NCBI GenBank assembly: GCA_040400085.1
Contig: JBBAQX010000001.1
Location: 141,070-205,069, forward strand
Length of the DNA: 64,000 nt
DNA from: HNR sp040400085
GTDB taxonomy: Bacteria > Actinomycetota > Actinomycetes > Actinomycetales > Microbacteriaceae
Reading direction: 5' to 3'
Positions 59,609 to 64,000 of the stretch are shown here, one piece after another. Position 1 is the stretch's first letter. Each line of letters begins with the position of its first letter. The position numbers were made by a program, and so were the translations under genes. The notes under the pieces were generated by a model, which saw nothing but the letters and a program-made list of their open reading frames with translations, was not told the DNA's origin and searched no databases.

Positions 59609-62600
59609 TCAGGCTTTCCAGGGGTCCAAAGGAATGGCCACGGGAGGATCTACCTTCCAAGCGGAGGAAGGCACAGCATCATCCGGACCTACGGCGTAGT
59701 CCTCTGCGGTTTTCGTGAAATCGACTTCCTCGAAACCCGTATCGTCGATAGACTCAAAGGGGACTTCCTCTTCGACCGTCCCGTCTGCCGACATCCCAGG
59801 CTTCTTCACGTTCTCGCCTGCCACAAGGTCAGCCTCAAACACAAAGGGGCTAACCCCTGCCTTGCGGTTACCTACCATGGACGGGCAGAGAACCTCCAGG
59901 TTGGTAGCAGCACGGGTCAAGGCCACGTAAGCCAGGTTCCGCTCAGCCACCATGTTGGCTTGCTCTTCCTCGGGGGTGGGGGGACGCTCACCCTTCTTGG
60001 GCTTGGGGACCATGGGGAACTTACCCTCCGGCATCATGACGGAGACGTTAGGCCACTCCAGACCCTTGACGGCGTGAACCGTCGAGAGCGTCAGGGCGTT
60101 GGGCTTCTCTTCCCGCTCCCCCTCAGGCTTCTGGGCTTGCTCTGCTTCCCACTTGAAGAGGTCCACCTTGAGGGTCCCTGCCGACTTGGCAAACCGGTCC
60201 ATCTTGGCCATGAACCCCGTTGCCGTGGTCGGGTTCGTCCCGCTCTTCACGTCAACGTCCGTGGGCTTCATAAGCTCGTAAAGGAACTGGACGGCGCCCA
60301 GGCCAGCCGCAGGGTTGGCATTCTTGGGCTTGACAACAGGGTTCCCCTGCTCATCGACCTCGGGGACCTCGGGGGCTGCCTCTTCGTCGGTCTCCCCTTC
60401 CTCAGCGTCGGAAAAGAGGGCCACGTCTTCCGTGATCTGCTCACGTAGGGACATGGTCTTCATGACTTCCTGGCGCTTGTCCTTGTCCCACATGGGATAG
60501 GAAGCCTTGAACTCCAAGATGGTGTTGATTAGCTCTTCGGTGTCCATCCCCGAGTCAGCAGCCATCCGAACCGTCTTGATATCCTTCAAGATCGAAGGAA
60601 GCTGGGCAGCCATGGAGTCCACAGCCTTCTTGTACTTCCACTCGTCCTGAGGCCCAAAGACCATCTTCTCGTACATGGGCCTCTTGAGCCCATCGGCCAG
60701 GGACTTGACGTACTTCGGCCCCAGCAGAACTTCCGGGTCGATCATCTTCACGTCAAGGCGCTGTAGCTGGGCCACAGAGTCCAGGGTGTCGTCTACGATC
60801 TTCTCGACATCGTCCCGGCGCAACCCGAAGAGGCCCCGGTCTGGCTTCATGAGCACGTCGATCAGGGCTTGCTTCTTGGACTCGTACGAAGAAGCTTGGG
60901 CAAGCTGCATGTATCCGAGAACAGCCCTGGCTTCCGGGGCCTCAAGGAACCCACGACCACCCCGGCGAACATAGGGGATCTCGTTGATGACACAGGCGGT
61001 CTCAAAGGCGTTAAGCTCAGCGTTGGTCCGGGCCAGAACGGCAAAGTCCCGGGGACGTGAGCCGTTGTCGATAGCCTCCCGGGCACGGCCAATGGTAGAG
61101 ATAGCCGCCACGGTGTCATCAGCCGGGGTCTCCACACGGATACTGGCTTGGCCACGAGCCGTGCTCGGGTTAGCCCTGGCATCCATGGGGATAGGCTGGG
61201 GGTTGTTCGAGATCAGAGCGTTGGCGTGCTCTACGATCTCAGGCTGGCAACGATAGTTGGTCTGAATCAGACGAGTCTTCCAACCCTCTTGGCCATAAAG
61301 CTCTGCAAACAACTCCGGGTCACCTCCCCGGAATTGGTAGATCGCCTGGCGGTAGTCACCCACCATCCAAAGCGACTTCCCGTCGTTACCGTCCGTGATG
61401 TGCTCTGACATGAGCTTCAGGATGGTATGCTGGAGCTTGTTGGCGTCTTGGCACTCGTCAACGTGGAGGTAATCGTAGGTCTCCTGGACCTCTTTCCGAG
61501 CCATGGGGTCCCGGACCAGGATATCCCGGAAGACACTGAGCATGTCGTCCATATCCCCCAGCCGCTCCCCGGTCTTCCGGTACTTGGAGGTGAAGCCAGA
61601 GAACGACTTTACCGGGCCGCAAGGAGGCAGCCACCGAGGGCCCAGGTCACCCTTCAAGCCCGAGTAAAGAATGTACCAGGCGTATGCCTGGGCTTCCTTC
61701 TCCGAACGAACAAGGCCCTTGGCATCGGCAAGGGTGATTTCATTCCCGCGCCACTTGTTGAGGTAGAGACCCACCTCTTTGGCCTTCGGGATCTTCTTGA
61801 ACCACTCAACAGGGAACCCCGTAAGGTTGGCCAGGCTCTCCGGGCCACACTCTTTCCAGATCCCCATGATCGCCCGGCTCAGGGACGAAGGCGGGATGTT
61901 CTTCTGGCCCTTCTTGGCATCGGCAATCAACCGAGGAAAGGCAAGCATGGCCTTCTCTTCGGCATTACCGTACTTGCGAACCATCCCGTAGAAGACCGAG
62001 TGCATGGTCCCTACCGCCATGCCCCCCGGGTTCTCTTTCGTCTTGACGAATTCGCCCCCCAGCTTCTTGTTGATCTTGGTCTTTAGCTCATCGGCTGCCT
62101 TGGCAGCGAAGGTGCAAACCAGAATCCGATTGGGTGGAACCTTGCGGTCCTGAACCAGGAAGCCTACCCGGCTGATCAGGGTGGTGCTCTTACCAGAACC
62201 AGCCCCAGCCGCTACCAGGACCCGACCATCCGTCAAGGCCGCTGCCATCTGCTCAGGGTCCAGGGGGCGACCACCGTTAATGAAGGCCCGGGGAACGTTG
62301 GACAGATCAGTAGGCTCTGCCTTGGAAGCCGCTGCTACTGCCGTGGCTACCCCAATCACTTCCGAACGAGTCAGAGGACGATCTTCCTCCCCACTCTTGG
62401 AGATGACCTTGGCGGCTGCCTTGGTTGCCTGTGCTTCCACGTCAGCAAGAGCCGTGGTCTTGGCCACCGAAGCCACCTGGGTCACAGATGACCCAGGGCG
62501 TGTGCCATCTTGGATCGCTTGTTGAGCTTGGAGGTTGGGGATGGCCTGGGTAGCCACGGTGGCTGCCTCTGCGACCGCAGACATGACGGGGGGTGCCTTC

Positions 62601-63142
62601 GGTACCGCCGTATCCGAAGCCAGGTCGATCCATGCTTCAAGGCGGTTGTTCCGAAGGTCGAGAACCGAGAGCTTCGCCAGGGCAGCATCAGGGTCGTCCA
62701 TACGGACAGCATCCAAAGCCTCCGCCACAGCGCGACGTGCCTTGAGGGTTGTTCCGAAAACATGCTTGACCACCGCAGGGCCACCACGGGTCAACAGGCC
62801 ACGGATCTTGTAAGCCCTCTTGGCGACACCATCCGGGGTCATCGCGGAAGAGAAGGCTGCCTCCAGGAAGGCTACTGCCGGGGGGCTATTGATACCCTGC
62901 CGCAAGAAAGCCTGAACCGTTGAACCTACGGCCCTATCCACGAACCGGAAGAGCTTCAAACCTTCCGAGGCTACTGCATCCTCGGTCTCATCACTCCCCG
63001 TGGTCTCCTGAACGTACCGGAAGTACGTGTCCAGGGCGAAAAGTAGGACGATGTAGTCAGAGGTTTGGACCTCCCCGATCTCAGGGGGTACCTCTTGAGC
63101 GTCCGATTCGGATGCGGCTGTGCGTTGGTATGTATATTCCAC
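59609..63142 (-). CDS. UvrD/Rep-like SF1 DNA helicase with long N-terminal region
   Basis: The 1177-residue product (GTG start, GGAGTCC upstream) has an SF1 helicase core from about residue 290: Q-motif LDPEQ (298), Walker A AGAGSGKST (312-320), motif II VDECQD (about 565), LTRAAT and STVHAVKGLEW motifs in the C-terminal part. This is the UvrD/Rep/PcrA pattern, ATP-driven 3' to 5' unwinding. The first 280 residues are an extra helical region with no clear domain (SVTQVASVAKTTALAD). Most UvrD proteins are 650-750 residues. It lies upstream of the virion genes, so it is not placed like a structural gene. Confidence 0.9.
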   Translation of the reverse strand: MEYTYQRTAASESDAQEVPPEIGEVQTSDYIVLLFALDTYFRYVQETTGSDETEDAVASEGLKLFRFVDRAVGSTVQAFLRQGINSPPAVAFLEAAFSSAMTPDGVAKRAYKIRGLLTRGGPAVVKHVFGTTLKARRAVAEALDAVRMDDPDAALAKLSVLDLRNNRLEAWIDLASDTAVPKAPPVMSAVAEAATVATQAIPNLQAQQAIQDGTRPGSSVTQVASVAKTTALADVEAQATKAAAKVISKSGEEDRPLTRSEVIGVATAVAAASKAEPTDLSNVPRAFINGGRPLDPEQMAAALTDGRVLVAAGAGSGKSTTLISRVGFLVQDRKVPPNRILVCTFAAKAADELKTKINKKLGGEFVKTKENPGGMAVGTMHSVFYGMVRKYGNAEEKAMLAFPRLIADAKKGQKNIPPSSLSRAIMGIWKECGPESLANLTGFPVEWFKKIPKAKEVGLYLNKWRGNEITLADAKGLVRSEKEAQAYAWYILYSGLKGDLGPRWLPPCGPVKSFSGFTSKYRKTGERLGDMDDMLSVFRDILVRDPMARKEVQETYDYLHVDECQDANKLQHTILKLMSEHITDGNDGKSLWMVGDYRQAIYQFRGGDPELFAELYGQEGWKTRLIQTNYRCQPEIVEHANALISNNPQPIPMDARANPSTARGQASIRVETPADDTVAAISTIGRAREAIDNGSRPRDFAVLARTNAELNAFETACVINEIPYVRRGGRGFLEAPEARAVLGYMQLAQASSYESKKQALIDVLMKPDRGLFGLRRDDVEKIVDDTLDSVAQLQRLDVKMIDPEVLLGPKYVKSLADGLKRPMYEKMVFGPQDEWKYKKAVDSMAAQLPSILKDIKTVRMAADSGMDTEELINTILEFKASYPMWDKDKRQEVMKTMSLREQITEDVALFSDAEEGETDEEAAPEVPEVDEQGNPVVKPKNANPAAGLGAVQFLYELMKPTDVDVKSGTNPTTATGFMAKMDRFAKSAGTLKVDLFKWEAEQAQKPEGEREEKPNALTLSTVHAVKGLEWPNVSVMMPEGKFPMVPKPKKGERPPTPEEEQANMVAERNLAYVALTRAATNLEVLCPSMVGNRKAGVSPFVFEADLVAGENVKKPGMSADGTVEEEVPFESIDDTGFEEVDFTKTAEDYAVGPDDAVPSSAWKVDPPVAIPLDPWKA

Positions 63143-63183
63143 GAGCTAGGACTCCCTGATCAACAAGGGTACAGAATAAAAGG

Positions 63184-63235
63184 CTAAAAGCCAAGAGGCC
63201 CCCTCCCTTCTACGGGAGAGCCTCTTGGCTTTTAG
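63184..63235 (-). terminator. 16-bp hairpin between helicase and linker gene
   Basis: CTAAAAGCCAAGAGGC (63184-63199) pairs perfectly with 63220-63235 across a loop that is itself partly self-complementary (CTCCC with GGGAG). It lies between the stop of the 145-residue gene at 63252 and the helicase start at 63142. On the minus strand it is followed by CTTTTATTC, a good T-tract, so it is probably a terminator for the gene upstream. Confidence 0.65.
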
Positions 63236-63251
63236 TTGGTCAGGGGAAAAG

Positions 63252-63689
63252 TCAGGCCGAAAGGGACAGGCCAGGTACCTTGGTGAACCAGTCAGGGTGG
63301 TTCTGGTTGATGATATCCAGGACGCGACGCTGGGCCACAGCAGGCAGGCTTTTGAAGGCGTCGTTGGCCCGGGTCACGCGGTCAGCCTGGATCAGGGGCG
63401 AGTGGGTGATAGCCCTGACCCTCGAAAGGAACCGAACCACCTTCACCGTAGAGGGCTTGTAGCGCTTCTCCAGGTTGGTTTTCTTGCCGCGAACCTTGGC
63501 AGCCTTGGGCTCCTTGGCAGCCTTGGGGGTCTTCGGGGGGGACTTCTGAGTCTTGGAGGACCCCCCAGGCGCCGAGGGTGGATTCTCCATGAGGGAGGAC
63601 AGATCCGCCAGGGTGAGATGCTGTAGGGCTTGGGAGACCCCCCAGGCGATGACTTCGTTGATCCGATTGAGGTGCTTGGTTGTCGGCAT
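63252..63689 (-). CDS. Basic linker protein, histone H1-like middle
   Basis: The 145-residue product has a helical N-terminus, then a Lys/Ala/Pro-rich stretch (KTQKSPPKTPKAAKEPKAAK) like a histone H1 tail at about residues 47-70, and a helical C-terminus (AFKSLPAVAQRRVLDIINQ). The basic linker suggests DNA or RNA binding. ATG 63689 follows CCGGTGTAAGGACCAAAC. It is isolated between a NUMOD3-protein end and the helicase. Function unknown; DNA packaging or nucleoid binding is speculation. Confidence 0.6.
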   Translation of the reverse strand: MPTTKHLNRINEVIAWGVSQALQHLTLADLSSLMENPPSAPGGSSKTQKSPPKTPKAAKEPKAAKVRGKKTNLEKRYKPSTVKVVRFLSRVRAITHSPLIQADRVTRANDAFKSLPAVAQRRVLDIINQNHPDWFTKVPGLSLSA

Positions 63690-63698
63690 GTTTGGTCC

Positions 63699-64000
63699 TT
63701 ACACCGGGTTACAGGGTTCCCGGGGCTCAAAAAGGGTGGGTACTTCCTGACCCCTCTTCTGTCGAGCCAGGGCCTCTCGCTTGATAGCAGACTCAGACAT
63801 CTTCCGTTTGGTCTCTTCTGAGTGGGTCTTACCCTTGTTGGCTTCAGACATCTTCCGTTTGTGGTCTTCTGAGAGGGTCTTACCCTTGTTGAACTCAGAC
63901 ATCTTCCGTTTGGTCTCTTCTGAGTGGGTCTTACCCTTCTTGGCTTCAGACATCTTCCGTTTGGTCTCTTCTGAGTGGGTCTTACCCTTCTTGGCTTCAG
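63699..64000 (-). CDS. NUMOD3-repeat protein, C-terminal part
   Basis: The visible 302 bases contain four repeats of a 17-residue NUMOD3-type unit (KGKTHSEETKRKMSEA) followed by a basic end (KREALARQKRG) and a stop at 63699. The frame is open to the right edge, so the start lies outside the window. NUMOD3 repeats are DNA-binding modules of homing endonucleases, usually GIY-YIG. The catalytic part is not visible, so a homing endonuclease is inferred. It could be a free-standing nuclease. Confidence 0.8.
   Translation of the reverse strand, partial: EAKKGKTHSEETKRKMSEAKKGKTHSEETKRKMSEFNKGKTLSEDHKRKMSEANKGKTHSEETKRKMSESAIKREALARQKRGQEVPTLFEPREPCNPV
63792..63995 (-). repeat. Four tandem 51-bp repeats (NUMOD3 units)
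   Basis: The 51-bp period matches 17-residue units of the NUMOD3 protein. The unit reading HSEETKRKMSE occurs three times and the third from the right edge differs (TLSEDHKRKMSE). Sequence between copies is close to identical at the DNA level, so recent expansion is likely. Boundaries are approximate because the right edge cuts the array. Confidence 0.75.

Noticed and set aside
63792..64000. Possible CRISPR array
   Set aside because: The regular repeats have no unique spacers and encode NUMOD3 units in one open frame.

Overview
The window looks like a piece of a large, GC-rich tailed-phage genome with a contractile (T4/P2-like) tail. Genes are packed tightly, often overlapping by 1-140 bp or joined by ATGA, GTGA or TTGA stop/start junctions. 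About half encode recognisable tail and baseplate proteins: a Baseplate_J wedge, a gp27-like hub, an OB-fold spike, a tail lytic transglycosylase and a tape measure protein. I saw no capsid or terminase gene, no integrase, repressor, tRNA, rRNA or CRISPR array. The host cannot be named from the sequence.

Layout. (1) 1-15.5 kb, minus strand: many small, mostly unrecognised early/accessory-type genes around three large ones: a von Willebrand A protein (4670-7048), a classic AAA+ ATPase whose P-loop is split by an HNH-containing intein (9613-12678) and a J-domain protein (12689-14272). A cREC receiver protein and several zinc-ribbon proteins lie between them. (2) 15.6-21.9 kb, plus strand: two tandem paralogues, a DUF932 protein followed by a very strong hairpin, a HAD-type phosphatase, a second and degenerate J-domain paralogue, and two coupled proteins that begin with a shared peptide of the form VVAxxLAK. 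(3) 21.9-25.9 kb: a small plus-strand gene, a minus-strand 466-residue protein, then plus-strand small proteins (SWIM zinc finger, SANT/Myb-like). (4) 24.9-59.6 kb, minus strand: the tail and baseplate block. In transcription order (right to left) it runs probable tail tube, two chaperone-region proteins, tape measure, two hub-associated proteins, hub, spike, a 1984-residue repeat protein, wedge proteins and a tail I-like protein. One small plus-strand gene (33749-34021) sits inside it. (5) 59.6-64 kb, minus strand: a UvrD-like helicase, a basic linker protein and the end of a NUMOD3-repeat protein that enters from the right edge.

Points of most interest: a short peptide (consensus near V-V-x-x-Y-L-A-K/R-K) shared by otherwise unrelated proteins, including a GNAT-domain protein encoded among tail genes, which could be a virion-targeting tag; a textbook C-CCC-CCC slippery heptamer directly before the stop of the 1984-residue protein that would add 51 residues; a second -1 slip site in a run of six A; a repeated gene-start element (GTAGAG or GTGTAGG just before the start codon) and a TCTAAAAG-like box 29-41 bases before several starts; paralogous intact and degenerate J-domain proteins on opposite strands; and an unusually long antisense overlap at 24.9-25.9 kb.

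Most function calls rest on motifs read by eye. Proteins without a recognisable motif are described but left unnamed.
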